DNA of 64,000 bases. Origin: Anastatus disparis (Eukaryota; Arthropoda; Insecta; Hymenoptera; Eupelmidae). Shown here piece by piece: positions 11,501 to 22,970 of the stretch. The stretch covers positions 1,009,501 through 1,073,500 of the forward strand of contig JAFFSR010000300.1 of the NCBI GenBank assembly GCA_017163975.1, given 5' to 3'. The notes beneath the pieces are model-generated. The model had not been told where the DNA came from, did not search any database, and was given only the letters and a program-made list of their open reading frames with translations. A program made the translations under genes and the position numbers. The first letter of the stretch is position 1; every line of letters starts with the position of its first letter.

Positions 11501-13425
11501 GTATGTGAGTATGTGTATGCGAGTATGTCATTGTGTTTATGTGTATGTGTCTGTGTATGTGTATATGTATGTGCGTCTCTCATGTGTTTCTGTGTATGTG
11601 TCTATTGGCGTATATGTCTGTTTGTATGTGCATGTGTGTATGTGCATGAGTGTACGTGTGTGTATGTGTATGTGTGTACGTATATGCCTGTATGTGTTTG
11701 TGTGTATGTTTATGTTTATATGTATGTGTATGTTTTCGTGTGTCTGTGTGTGTGTTTGTGTGTATGTGCTTGTGTGTATGTGTATGTGAGTATGTCATTG
11801 TATTAATGTGTATGTGTATGCGTGTATGTGTATGTGTGTGTATGTGTATGTTTGTATATGTATATGTGCATTTTATGTGTGTATGTGTTTGTGTGTATGC
11901 ATATGCCTGTATGTGTATGTGTGTATGTTTATGTGTATATGTATGTGTATATGTGTATGTTTTTGTGTGTCTGTGTTTGTTTGTGTGTATATGCTTGTGT
12001 GTATTTGTGTATGTGTATGTGAGAATGTCATTGTTATTATGTGTATATGTATGCGTGTATGTGTATGTGTGTATGTGTATGTGTGTATGTGTATGTTTGT
12101 ATATGTATGTGTGTATTTTATGTGTGTATGTGTATGTTTGTATATGTATGTGTGTATTGTATGTGCGTATGTGTATGTGTATATGTGTACATGTACGTGT
12201 GTGTGTGTGCATGTGTGTATTTCATGTGTGTATGTGTATATGTGTATGTGTTGGTGTGTATGTGCATGTGTGTATGTGTATGTGTGTAGGTGCATGCCTG
12301 TATGTGTATGCGTGTATGTGTATGTTTATATGTTCGTGTGTTTTTGTACGTGCGTGTGTGTATGTTCGTATGTACATGTATGTATGTGTATGTATGTATG
12401 CGTATGTATGTATGCGTATATCTATATGCGTATGTATGTGTATTTGTATGTGCGTATGTGTACGTATGCATGTGTATGTGTGCATGTGTATTTGTGCATG
12501 TGTATGTCTATGTGTGTATTAGTCTGTTAGTATAAGTATGTTTGTATATGTTTGTTTGTATGTGTATGTGTATATTTGTATGCCTATGTGTCTTTATGCA
12601 TACGTATGTGTATTGGTACGTGTGTATGTGTATGTATGCATGGTTATGTGTATGTGTGTATGCGGTCGTGTATATGTGTATGTGTTAAGTTGAATGTCTC
12701 CCTGTGTATGTGAGTATGTGTGTTTGTGTACGTGTGTATTTGTATGTGTATGGATATGCCTGTATGTGTATGTGTGTATGTTTATGAGTATATGTTTGTG
12801 TATATGTGTATGTTTTTGTGTGTCTGTGTTCGTTTGTGTGTTTATGCTTGTGTGTATATGTGCATGTGCATGTGAGTATGTCATTGTTATTATGTGTATG
12901 TTTATGCGTGTATGTGAAGGTTTGTATATGTGTATGTTTATATGTGTATATGTACGTGTTTATGTGCGTGTGTGTATTTCATGTGTGTATGTGTATATGC
13001 ACGTGTGTATGTGCATGTGTGTATGTGTATGTGTTTATGTGTATGTGTTAGTGTGTGTGTATGTGTATATGTGTATGTGTGTATGTGTATGTGTGTATGC
13101 GTATATGTGTTTTTTTTTTGGATGTGTATACTTGTATTTAGATATATGTGTTTGTGTATGTGTAAATTTATGTATGTATATGTGTGTATGTGTGTATATG
13201 TATGTGTATGTGTGTATGTGTATGTGTGTATGCGCATTCGTGTATGTGGATGTGTGTATGTGATCTCTTTCATGTGTATAAGTGCACGTATCCATCAGTA
13301 TGTGTATATGCTTATGTATATATGTGTATGCGTGTGTATGTGCGTGTATGTGTATCGGTCTATGCGTATCTGTGTATGTGTATGTGTGTTTGTCTTAATA
13401 CACATACACATATGCGTATTTGTCT
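8501..13425. repeat. TG/TA alternating low-complexity tract, second block (~4.9 kb)
   Basis: Nearly five kilobases of TGTATGTG, TGTGTATATG and TGCATGTG words run with their TG-rich strand on plus throughout. Near 13400 the polarity briefly flips to cacatacaca and the tract ends. Long frames (up to about 290 codons plus strand and 216 minus strand) are by-products of a stop-poor word set. Alternating purine-pyrimidine DNA of this kind can adopt Z-DNA, which is known of such sequence in general. Confidence 0.95.
10529..10789. repeat. 131-bp tandem duplication inside the second TG tract
   Basis: The segment starting atatgtgcgtgtgcatg at 10531 recurs at 10662. It includes the distinctive words tttatctgagtatgc and atgagttcgtgttttt. 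The copies are virtually identical, so the duplication is recent relative to the rest of the tract. Confidence 0.9.
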
Positions 13426-13757
13426 CTATTTGTTTTCTACCTAACTATTTATATTATTTATTAGCAGTTTTTTGTAGTTACCGGCATTTAGCAATTTATA
13501 TCAGACATCTGCATAACGAATTTCCGCTAGGAAACAGGAAGTTAATAAATATGTGTGAGTAAAAGTGTAGTTTATTTCTATCGACTCGACAATAACAAAC
13601 CAATATATAAAATAGATTTATACTCTATTAGCTCATCCTTGTTAAAAAGTAATCAAATTCTATAATAAAAAAATTTAAATTATAAACTTTTTCTGAAAGA
13701 TATTTTGATTGCTTACGTAATTTTTTTAGACTTCATAAGATACGCAAGAAAAGATTT
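13426..13757. other. AT-rich non-coding stretch
   Basis: No gene or repeat was recognised between the TG tract and the next MITE. Confidence 0.5.
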
Positions 13758-14148
13758 TTAAGAGTAGGCTAGAGCAGTTTTGATTCCGAACAAGTATCGG
13801 AAAGCCGTTGTTTAATTTTCTTACCATATTCATAATGGAAGACATTAAAATTTCAAATACATTAACGAAATTTATTTTTCTATTGCGCTCGCCAAAAATA
13901 ATTACAGAAAATTCTAGAAAATAAAAAATTTTATTCTATAACCGTTTAATAAACTCTAAATATGGTTAATTACTTTTCGTTTGAAATATGGTTAATTTAA
14001 TGAAATAACGTCTAATTAAGTATCGTGTATGTATAAAAAATTGCGTTTGATAACAATTTTTTTTGAAAACAGCATAATTATTTTATTTATGATAGAATAA
14101 TATTTTTACTTCTCGGTCGGTAATTAAATTGCTCCGGCCTACTCTTAA
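13758..14148. mobile_element. 391-bp MITE with TTAA ends (copy B)
   Basis: The ends are TTAAGAGTAGGCTAGAGCA and TGCTCCGGCCTACTCTTAA. The right end, read on the minus strand (TTAAGAGTAGGCCGGAGC, then ACCGACCGAG further in), resembles the left end of the triplicated elements at 58009. The interior is AT-rich and less palindromic than copy A. Length and TTAA borders match the rest of the family. Confidence 0.75.
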
Positions 14149-14547
14149 ACTTAATTTAATTAAGTTTCAAATTTTGTGCTGAAAAACATTTTATGGATGG
14201 AAAAAGAACGTTGAATCTTTAGCACAGGATAGTTTTTTTGAAAAAAGTTTTTGCAAACCAAAGATAAAAACTACTTTATTTTAGATTTAAATCGTGCTAT
14301 TTTTTTTATTGTACTTATTAACATTAATTAATTGACTGTCTTTAAGAAATGAAGTTATTAACACATAAATTTATATTAATGAATTCTCATTCAATATCAA
14401 ATAAAGTAATCTTTATTTTTACTTCAAAAAAAAACTTTTTTTCAAATAACTATTCTGTGTTTAAGATTTCACATTAATTTTTTATATATAAGATATTTTT
14501 TAAAAAGTTTAAATAAATGCAAAAATTTAAATTTCTTAATATTACAA

Positions 14548-14772
14548 GTATGAATCTGAAGTTCGTAACGTTCGTAAGCAATACTCGTAAAGTAAAATTT
14601 TATTATTTTAATTCTGAAATTTCAGCGAAGCATCGGTATGAAAAATCACATAAGAAAATTTATTTTTAGTTCAATCAAATGATTTTGATGTTCCTGAAAT
14701 TTCAGTATTAAAAAAATTAATTTTACCTTAGGAGTGTTGCTTACGAACGCTCTAAACTCCAAATTCATATTC
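14548..14772. repeat. Foldback (MITE-like) sequence
   Basis: A left arm with tatgaatctgaag and cgttcgtaagcaatac is mirrored by gtgttgcttacgaacg and caaattcatatt at the right end. The arms are about 75 bp, with ctgaaatttcag words at the inner ends. The flanks 14149-14547 and 14773-14985 are AT-rich with nothing else visible. Confidence 0.65.
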
Positions 14773-14987
14773 AAGTCGCTTATAAAATTTTATTTTTTTT
14801 TGTAATGTATGAGCCGATAAAGTAGAAATTTATCTGGTATATTTGTTCTTTATTTTTAATTATATTGATATTATTTTTTGTTTGAACAACAAATTTGTCA
14901 ATTGAAAAAAATTAATTACAATTAAAGTTAAGATCGACAAGCTATAAATATATTAGATTATCTTGCAACACAACAAGCATTTGTAGC

Positions 14988-15060
14988 GTAATGGTTTAGG
15001 TGCCCGCGTCGTATGCATAGGTCTTTGAGTTTGAGACACGTTTCGGTTGAAATTTTTTCC
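14988..15060 (+). other. tRNA-like sequence (SINE head or tRNA pseudogene)
   Basis: TAGCGTAATGGTTTAGG resembles a pol III A box, and GAGTTTGAGAC about 40 bp later is a degenerate B box. There is no clean cloverleaf, CCA-proximal acceptor pairing or SINE body. Confidence 0.35.
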
Positions 15061-15320
15061 CTGCGTCTTCTATATCAAATGTATTAATCTAAATGAAAAA
15101 TTAGATTACTAAAAAAATTGGAATTAGCATGTGCTACACTTCGTTTCACTATTAATATCTGTTTTCTCCATGTAGTACTATTTTCTAATTTCTTTTTTTA
15201 GTCGTTGTCCGTGTTTGGAATTCACTTGAAAAATAACAAACAACACATAAAAAAAACTATTATTTCCAACAAAGTTTATTAGTCTATTCTTATTTTTATA
15301 TATGTCTGTTCTTATTTTTA

Positions 15321-15657
15321 TACAGCGTGTCCAAAAAGTGACGATACACCTAAGAAATTTCCAAAGTTGATAATTTTTTCAATCAGGTGAAGGTCGTTTT
15401 TGGAGTAACTTTTTACGAGGTATCCGATGGTGACCTTGGATTTGACCTTGACCTTATTTTAAAGGTTATTTTCAGGTCGACCTCATTTTTTAAAATTGGA
15501 ACCCCTACTTTTTATAGCGGAATCGAAAAGAGCGGAAAATTTTACGTTAATACATATCCAGACGTAAAATTTTCCTCTCTTTTCGATTCACCTGATTGAA
15601 AAAATTATCAACATTGGAAATTTCTTAGGTGTATCGTTACTTTTTGGACACGCTGTA
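15321..15657. mobile_element. Tc1/mariner-type MITE (TA target)
   Basis: Perfect-looking terminal repeats CAGCGTGTCCAAAAAGT and its complement lie inside TA dinucleotides. The inverted arms extend through gatacacctaagaaatttcc. The 337-bp interior has an open frame (15387-15599) with no transposase motif. TA duplication and short TIRs fit a non-autonomous Tc1/mariner element. Confidence 0.75.
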
Positions 15658-15668
15658 TACGTTTTATC

Positions 15669-16250
15669 TATGTCCAGCTGAATATTTTCAGTTGAGTTTT
15701 TACGTGTTTTTCTTTAATTGGACTTTTATCATTATCAAATTTCATGTGAAAAATATATGGAGAAAAACGTGATAAAATTACGTAATAAAATGACGTTTTA
15801 AAGACGTATGAAAAAGAATAAGTGGAAATAGACTTGAAAAAACATGCAAATTTAACATGTTAAAAGTACGTGTTATTTTTACATATATTTTTTACGTCTT
15901 TTCAAACACATGAAAATAACACGTGATTTTTTTTGTAGACAAAGTACGTGTAAAATAATACGTTTAAATACATGTGAAATTGCATAATAAATTACATATA
16001 ATATTACACAAAAAATTACATTGAAAATTACATGACAAATTACATTATTAATCATATGTTACAACACGTGTTATAGTATATGTAAAATTTGGTCAAGTCT
16101 TACACGGTATTTAATATACAATTTAACATGTAATTTAATATGTAATTTAACCCGTAATCAACCATATCATTTAACATATTATGCAACATGTTATTTGACA
16201 CACAATTTATCACGTCATTTACCACATGATCATTTTCAGTAGGGATGTAA
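15669..16250. repeat. AT-rich tract of CATGTAA/TTACATG words
   Basis: Dozens of near-copies of acatgtaattta and tacgtg words occur in both orientations. The outer parts (gtccagctgaatattttcag versus the complement of ctgaaaatgatc... near 16225) look weakly inverted. This could be an old MITE expanded internally. No gene is seen. Confidence 0.4.
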
Positions 16251-16336
16251 AAAGTTGAACAAAGTGTACCTGCAAATTACAGATATTTTTTTAACAAGGT
16301 AAGCATAATTAATACGATAAAAACAACAATTAAGGC

Positions 16337-16478
16337 TCACCCTAGTACATGTGTCTCTCTTTATTAAGTTATTTGGCCATTTTTAAGGTAAGTGTCTTTT
16401 TTACGTAAAAGTGATATCAACATTAAAAATGGTAAAACAGCTTAATAAAAAGACACATGTACAAGGGTGGACTTGAAC
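16337..16478. repeat. Foldback sequence
   Basis: Arms accctagtacatgtgtct...ttattaag and cttaataaaaagacacatgt...agggt are inverted copies around a ~50-bp loop. It is MITE-like, with no coding content. Confidence 0.65.
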
Positions 16479-16650
16479 TGTTATCTTTAACCAATAAGTT
16501 TAGACCTATTTTGAATGCATTATGCGAATATATATCATTTTATTAAAAAAAAAAAAATATTCAATCATATTTGATGAGTCTTATAACAAAATTGTAGTAA
16601 CGATGCGCTATTTAATAAAATAAGCTTTCATTGCTCTTTCAAATACTCAC

Positions 16651-16787
16651 AAAGTTCCTGCGAAGCCAGCTGCTTTATGACGCAATAACGTTGGTTCTGG
16701 AGGTCGACACATTAAAATTAACTCTTGATCAGCCAGCATAACAACTCCAGGAAATGCAGGAAACCATATTCTCAAATGAATAAAACC
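16651..16787 (-). CDS. ZP-N-type protein, downstream exon
   Basis: On the minus strand a 137-nt exon is bounded by ...catatag and gtgagt. It reads in phase 0 with no stops for 45 codons. The peptide includes HLRIWFPAFPGVVM, the DQELILMCRPPEP block with one Cys, and KAAGFAG near the end. It continues directly from the upstream exon 166 bp away. Together they look like the N-terminal half of a zona pellucida (ZP) domain, as in insect cuticle or apical extracellular matrix proteins, which polymerise at the apical surface. Later exons, including the ZP-C half, the furin site and the membrane anchor, were not found in the window. The gene may be intact elsewhere or a fragment. Confidence 0.6.
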
Positions 16788-16953
16788 CTATATGAAAAGT
16801 AAAAAATACTGAAAATTATTTAAGAAGTAGCAAAAATGACGAAAAACAATAAAAAATTTAATAATAATGTAAATTTGTTTTTTTAAATAAGTGTTAAGAA
16901 AAAATTGAATAAATAAAGCTTCATGCCAAACCATAAATGTAATTAATGCTCAC

Positions 16954-17211
16954 GTTACGCTTTAGTATACCACAGTGCGAGAAATTTGTTACTCTGAGGA
17001 AATAACTATCTTCTTGGGAATCATTAGGATCTGGCCTTATTTGACAATGAATGTCAGTGAGTGGATCAGCTGCCCGATCATCCGCAAAAAGAGGTCCACC
17101 CCTAAATCCGATTGGCCTCTTAATCTTGGCTGTAAGCAAGTCTGCTGTTGAACTTGCTCCACTGCATTGGATATCGGATACCTCGTAATCTTGCGCAACT
17201 ATGACTGCAAC
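16954..17211 (-). CDS. ZP-N-type protein, upstream exon
   Basis: This 258-nt exon (86 codons, no stops) has acceptor ...gatgcttag and donor gtgagc. The peptide has three spaced Cys (QCSGAS, IHCQIRP, SHCGILKRN) and a conserved-looking core RPIGFRGGPLFADDRAADPL. Cys spacing followed by the next exon's MC fits the four-Cys ZP-N pattern, including the CG dipeptide. The donor lies exactly where the peptide joins the next exon in frame. Codon use is balanced and the GC content is higher than in the surrounding DNA, as expected for a real host gene. Upstream exons are not visible; the neighbouring DNA to the right is the large inverted-repeat structure. ZP is a motif-based call; no specific orthologue is claimed. 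Confidence 0.6.
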
Positions 17212-17481
17212 CTAAGCATCAAATATAATTTAGATTCGATTCTTTCCATATAATATAATATTAAGTCTTTCAAAAGTATCCATTGTTATAAATTGATTGC
17301 AATTGAACAAAAAATATGAGATATAGAAAGTTTATTTACTAAAAGATGATGTTTTGATAAACAAAATATTAGATTATTTTAATTGAATTAGAATCAAATA
17401 AAAAAAAGAAATTTCGGGTTAGAATTTAATCCCAATTGAAATGAAGCTCATTCCTTCTTAGACATAAGATATTTTTTTTAA
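17212..17481. other. Intronic or intergenic AT-rich DNA
   Basis: Nothing is recognised between the ZP-type exon and the inverted-repeat arm. Confidence 0.5.
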
Positions 17482-19215
17482 GTTGATACTTCTTTTGGTG
17501 CGCCTCGAAAATTTGCTGGGGATAAAAATCTAACATGCCATCACGCTACATTTTAATATGTGTTGTATACGTGTGAACCTATCTGTGCGCGCACACGCAA
17601 CTAAGTTATAATAATAAGAGAGGGAGGAAACACTATACCATACCAAGCAATGTATATACAAGCCTGATTTGGGAGAAAGAGAAAAAGAGAGAGAGAGTAT
17701 AGCAAGCGAATACGAACTACACAAGCTAAGTACATAGGAGGGGAGAGAGAAGGCACATCAGCGTACAAATCCTTGTGTATATGCCGTTTGAGTATTGGGT
17801 TACCACATAAGCGTTCAGTATGTATAAAGCGCATAAAGCCGGTCTGTGGCACAGACGGTAGGAGCGTTGGATTCGTATTCTTGGGGAACCGAGATCGAAT
17901 CCCGCTCTCGGCTGTTTTTCAAACGAGCACCTCTGTTTCATGTGCTTTGTACACAGAACACACTTACGAGCTCCGTCGCTAAGGGATGAAAAAGTGCAGT
18001 TGTAAAAATCAACTGACCTTGCGTCCCAGTGGACCGGGGTTTGATTCCCTAGGGAAAATTAGCAAAAAAAATTTTCGAAGTTTTTCCGAGGAAATAAACC
18101 CGAAAAACACAAAAATATACAAAAAAGTCTCAATGGGCAAAATACAAAAATTATAAAAAGTCCCACTGAGCAAAACTAAAAACATCAAAATAATAAAATT
18201 ACCAGATGATGGCCTATCATATAGACAATAAAAAGTCTGGAAAAGGCCAATAAAAAGAGAGAAGAAGAAGTATAAAGCGCAGACTCACACGCAGATACAT
18301 CTTTAACGATCACTTGATAATTTTTATTCTAATGCGTTGATTATTAAAAACTTCCTGTATGTTTGTATTATGTATGTATTATGTATGTATGAGCGCTATA
18401 TATATGTATATATATATAGCGTTCTTTTAAACCGTATTGTCTCTGATAGTCGCACAACAAATATAAAAACAAATTAAATTAGATACAAAATACTAAGTTT
18501 TATTTTTTTTTTTTTTAATTAATGATTGGGTAAAAATTCAAACATAAACCAACAGAATTTTTAAAAAACTAATATTCATCATAGATATTTTTTCTATTAC
18601 GAGCATTTTCAATAAAGTTACAAGTAATCGTATATATTGTTAAGCATGTAAACAATCAAATTCGAATCAAAATCATTCAAATAATTTAAATATTTTTTTT
18701 TCAAATTTCTTCAAAAAACTAAAATTTATTTCTAGGGAAATGATAATAATATATATAATATATGTCAAACGTAACTGTTTTCACTTTTAATGTTTTAATT
18801 GTTTATAACTTTATTAAAACGCATCAAGACAAAAAAATATCAGAGCTGAATTTTTTATTTTTTCAAATTTCCTTTATTTTCGTTTAAATTTTTTTGTAAT
18901 TATTGAAAAATATACAATTAAAAAATTTTTTTCCGTTTAAAATTTTCACAAATTTTAAAGGAGGATAAAAATAGAATAAAATTTTATTACTTTTTTGATT
19001 TTTTATGTGTGACAAGTAGAACCAGAGATTATACTATTTGAATAAGTGCATTTCATCTAAATTTTTTTTTGTGAATTTCTTACGAATATTTTTCGTCGTT
19101 GATTAATTAAAATTGCTGCTAGATATACTAGAAAGCTGAATTCTAATATATTAACATTCTTTCAGTAAAGAAATTTATTTTCAAATGATTTATATTTAGT
19201 GCTCGATCAAAAGTT
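17482..19215 (+). repeat. Left arm of a large inverted duplication
   Basis: The sequence from gttgatacttctttt through aagtttcaagaaaaacatcgact reappears in inverted orientation at about 45985-50678. Matching landmarks include the agagagaga/tctctctct run, gcgactatcagagacaat, the tttctagggaaatgataat segment and gaaccagagat.atactatttgaataag. It is interrupted by a SINE at 17834-18269. No protein is recognised in the arm. A plain inverted segmental duplication and the terminal inverted repeats of a very large foldback element are both possible. Confidence 0.8.
17834..18269 (+). mobile_element. tRNA-headed SINE with 12-bp target duplication
   Basis: The 436-bp insert is flanked by gtataaagcgca at 17822-17833 and 18270-18281. 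The opposite arm of the large inverted repeat (near 50330) lacks it and shows a single related tataaagc site. The head (about 17836-17915) is tRNA-like, with A-box-like tggcacagacggtagg and B-box-like gagatcgaatccc. A second B-box-like ggtttgattccc follows near 18047, suggesting a dimeric tRNA-derived head. The tail is agagaagaagaa. Confidence 0.75.
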
Positions 19216-19299
19216 TCAAGAAAAACATCGACTCTAATTCAGAACTGCAATTTTCATTCACATACGCATTGTCCAACACAGCATAATTGAATTTTGAAA

Positions 19300-22011
19300 T
19301 AATTTCATAAGAAAATTCAAGAAATAATACGTTAAAATAATTCGAAAAGAACTTGAATAGATAGCCGTATTCTTTAAAAAAAAATTTCTAAAATAATACA
19401 TAGAAAGATTACAAAGTCATTACAAAAATAATACCAAAAAGAAATCGAAAGTTAAGATAAGAAATATAACATGAATACTTACTAAAAAGACTTTAAAAGG
19501 ACTTTTTGAAATGAAACAAGAATCCACTCAGAAATCTTCCGACGATTCCGAACATGAAATAATTAAGAAACATTTTTGGGATGATCTAAAGTATTCTTTC
19601 ACCAAATCATTTCAAGATTCTTTCAAAAAGCTTTCATGTAATTACTCATGCAATGTTTTAGTACAGTCACACGAAATCTTACATAAAACAGTTTATAAAT
19701 CTTTTTGAAATATTTCATAAAATAACTTATGATGAAAATAAAAGTTATTACATGAATCCTCACTGAGAGGACTTTAAAAAGACTTCTTGAAAGGAAACAA
19801 GAAACAACACAGAAATCTTCTGACGATTCCAATCATGAAATAAAATAAAAAAACATTTTCGGGATGATCTAAAGTATTTATTCACCAAATCATTTCAAGA
19901 TTCTTTCAAAAAGCTTTCGAGTAATTACTCATGCAATGTTTTAGTAAAGTCAGACGAAATCTTACATGACACAGTTTTGAAATCTTTTTGAAATATTTCA
20001 TAAAGTAACTGATGATAGGAATAAAAGTTATTACATAAATCCTTACTGAAAGGACGTTAAAAGACTTTTTGAAAGGGAACGAGAAACAACACAGAAATCT
20101 TATGACGAGTTTAATCATAAAATAATTTAGAAACATTTTTAGGATGATCTAAAGTATTTATTCACCAAATCATTTCAAGATTCTTCCAAAAAGCTTCCAT
20201 GTAATTACTTATGCAATGTTTGAACAAAGCCGCACAAAATCTTACATGAAAAAGTTTTGAAATCTTTTCAAATTATTTCATGAAATAACTTATGATGAGG
20301 ATAAAAGTTTTTACATGAATTCTTACTGAAAGGACTTTAAAAAGACTCCTTAAAAGGGAACAAGAATCAACTCAGAAATATTCCAACGATTCTAAACATG
20401 GAATAATTGAGAAACATTTTTGGGATGATCCAAAGTATTCTTTCACTAAATCATTTCGAGATTTTTTTAGAAAAGCTTCCATATAATTACTCATGCAATG
20501 TTTGAACAAAGTCGCACGAAATCTTACATGAAAAAGTTTTGAAATCTTTTCAAAATATTTTATGATATAATTTTTGATGAGGATAAAAGTTATTACATGA
20601 ATCTTTTCGGAAAGGACTTTGAAAAGACGTCTTAAAAGGGAACAAAAATCAACTCAGAAATCTTCCGACGATTCCAAACACAAAATAATTGAGAAATAAT
20701 TTTGGGATGATCCAAAGTATTCTTTCACCAAATCATTCCAAGATTCTTTTAGAACAGCTTTCATGTAATTACTTATGCGATGTTTCAATAAAGTCGCATG
20801 AAATCTTACATGAAACAGTTTTGAAATCGTTTTGAAATATTTCATGAAATAACTAATGATGAGAATAAAAGTTATTACACGACTCCTTACTGAAAGGACT
20901 TTGTAAAGACTTCTTGAAAGAGAACAAGAAACAACACAGAAATCTTATGACGAGTTTAATCATAAAATAATTTAGAAACATTTTCAAGATGATCTAGAGT
21001 ATTCATTCACCAAATCATTTCAAGATTCTTCCAAAAAGCTTTCATGTAAATACTCATGCAACGTTTCAATGAAGTCCCTCGAAATCTTACATGAGATAGT
21101 TTTGAAATCTTTTGAAATATTTCATGAAATAATTTATGATGAGAATAAAGGTTATTACACGACTCCTTACTGAAAGGTCTTTGTAAAGACTTCTTGGAAG
21201 AGAACAAGAAACAACACAGAAATTTTCTGACCGTTTCAATTATAAAATAATTGAGAAACATTTTTGGGATGATCAAAAGTATTCATCTACCAAATCATTT
21301 TAAGATTTTTTTAGAAAAGCTTCCATGTAATTACTTATGCAATGTTTGAACAAAGTCGCACAAAATCTTACATGAAAAAGTTTTGAAATCTTTTCAAATT
21401 ATTTCATGAAATAACTTATGATGAGGATAAAAGTTTTTACATAAATTCTTACTGAAAGGACTTTAAAAAGACTCCTTAAAAGGGAACAAGAATCAACTCA
21501 GAAATATTCCAACGATTCTAAACATAAAATAATTGAGAAACATTTTTGGGATGATCCAAAGTATTCTTTCACTAAATCATTTCAAGATTTTTTTAGAAAA
21601 GCTTCCATATAATTACTCATGCAATGTTTGAACAAAGTCGCACGAAATCTTACATGAAAAAGTTTTGAAATCTTTTCAAAATATTTTATGAAATAATTTT
21701 TGATGAGGATAAAAGTTATTACATGAATCTTTTCGGAAAGGACTTTGAAAAGACGTCTTAAAAGGGAACAAAAATCAACTCAGAAATCTTCCGACGATTC
21801 CAAACACAAAATAATTGAGAAATAATTTTGGGATGATCCAAAGTATTCTTTCACCAAATCATCCCAAGATTCTTTTAGAACAGCTTTCATGTAATTACTT
21901 ATGCGATGTTTCAATAAAGTCGCATGAAATCTTACATGAAACAGTTTTGAAATCGTTTTGAAATATTTCATGAAATAACTAATGATGAGAATAAAAGTTA
22001 TTACATGAATC
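19300..22011 (+). repeat. ~281-bp satellite array, block 1
   Basis: About nine tandem units are recognised from the recurring word gaaaggacttt(g/a)aaaagac (near 19485, 19767, 20049, 20331, 20613, 20895, 21173, 21455, 21737). Each also contains aacaagaa.caac.cagaaatctt, catttttgggatgatc, atcatttcaagattc and catgtaattactcatgcaatg. Units at 20200-20880 and 21325-22010 are almost identical, giving a higher-order period of about 1127 bp (four units). The first 150 bp are more diverged. Short frames of 60-70 codons in some units are discussed in the findings. Confidence 0.9.
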
Positions 22012-22016
22012 CTTAC

Positions 22017-22889
22017 TGGAAAATATTATTAAACCCCGACTTGACGTGATTTAATTGTTTTTGTTATATTTTTAGTAATATTATATATCGTAAATATTAT
22101 TAGGATTTTTTAAATAATATAGAAAAAATGTTTATTACGAGGTATTTAATAAAAGATAAAATCAACTGGTAAAAAATATAATATATTAAATAAAATAAAA
22201 TAAGTGTAAATACAAAGTTTTCTGTTTAAGTGCTGAAATGTTATGTTGACAGTTTGGAGTGTCGGTAATGACTGACTAAACTTTTCACAAGAGTGGAAAC
22301 TCTTGGAAAAGAGTTGCTTTCTTAAGCCAACCTCTTATTATAAAAAATAGTTAAAATATTTTCTTATTGGCTGAAAAGTTTTTATGAATATAATAAGGAG
22401 GCAGGACCTTTCAAAATCGTCGTCGACAATTTAGACACGATTTGACCGTAGGTCATCTTTTACTTAGTCCGCGTGTCGACCATATGTGCGCGCTCGAAAC
22501 GCGAGAACGTTTTTGTACCCTTTTTTTTATACGGGTTCACATCTAACAATAAGACTCAGTTGGCTGAAGAAAATTTACATTAGTGTGCAAAAAATTTGAA
22601 GGACTTATATCTTTATTTTGTCAAAACTAAAATCTTTAAAATGAGAATTGCCAGATGTACAAAAATAAAGTTCAAAATGCAATTTATGTTATTTATGATA
22701 TGAAAGTAATATTTTCCTTTCCTTAAATATGACAAAAAGGTTCTCAAAATTTTATGTAATGAAAGAAACTATTTTTTCCAAAACAATATACTATTGATAA
22801 TTTTTTATAGATTAGAAATTCAGTAATAAATCAATATTATTTTCTAAGCAATTAGAGAAAATATAAAAAGTGTAGTATACGCTTGAACA
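22017..22889 (-). mobile_element. BEL/Pao 3' LTR
   Basis: This 873-bp repeat is almost identical to 29605-30463, differing at only a few positions (for example cttgacgtgatttaat versus cttaacgtgaattaat). Such similarity suggests a relatively recent insertion despite the broken coding region. Confidence 0.9.
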
Positions 22890-22905
22890 CACTTTCCCCG
22901 TTGAG
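22890..22905 (-). other. BEL/Pao polypurine tract
   Basis: On the coding strand CTCAACGGGGAAAGTG immediately precedes the 3' LTR start TGTTCAAG. It would prime plus-strand synthesis. Confidence 0.7.
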
Positions 22906-22970
22906 AGGATACGATCAACTATATTATTATACATAGAATATAGATATATATGAGTTTTTCTTTTTTAAAA

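Noticed and set aside
5900..13425. Telomeric repeat
   Set aside because: Insect telomeres are usually TTAGG; these words are variable TG/TA and lie internally.
5986..13562. Many long open frames in the TG/TA tracts on both strands
   Set aside because: They overlap in all frames, encode only Cys/Val/Tyr/Met or His/Thr/Tyr/Ile repeats and follow from a stop-poor word set.
15387..15599. 70-codon frame in the mariner-type MITE
   Set aside because: No transposase motif, and it spans the arms of the foldback.
17836..17915. Functional tRNA gene
   Set aside because: Only the internal promoter boxes are convincing. It is the head of a SINE with a target duplication, and acceptor pairing was not seen.
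17530..17982. Overlapping frames on both strands of the inverted arm and SINE
   Set aside because: They cross the tRNA-like SINE head and low-complexity agagag sequence, with no protein similarity recognised.
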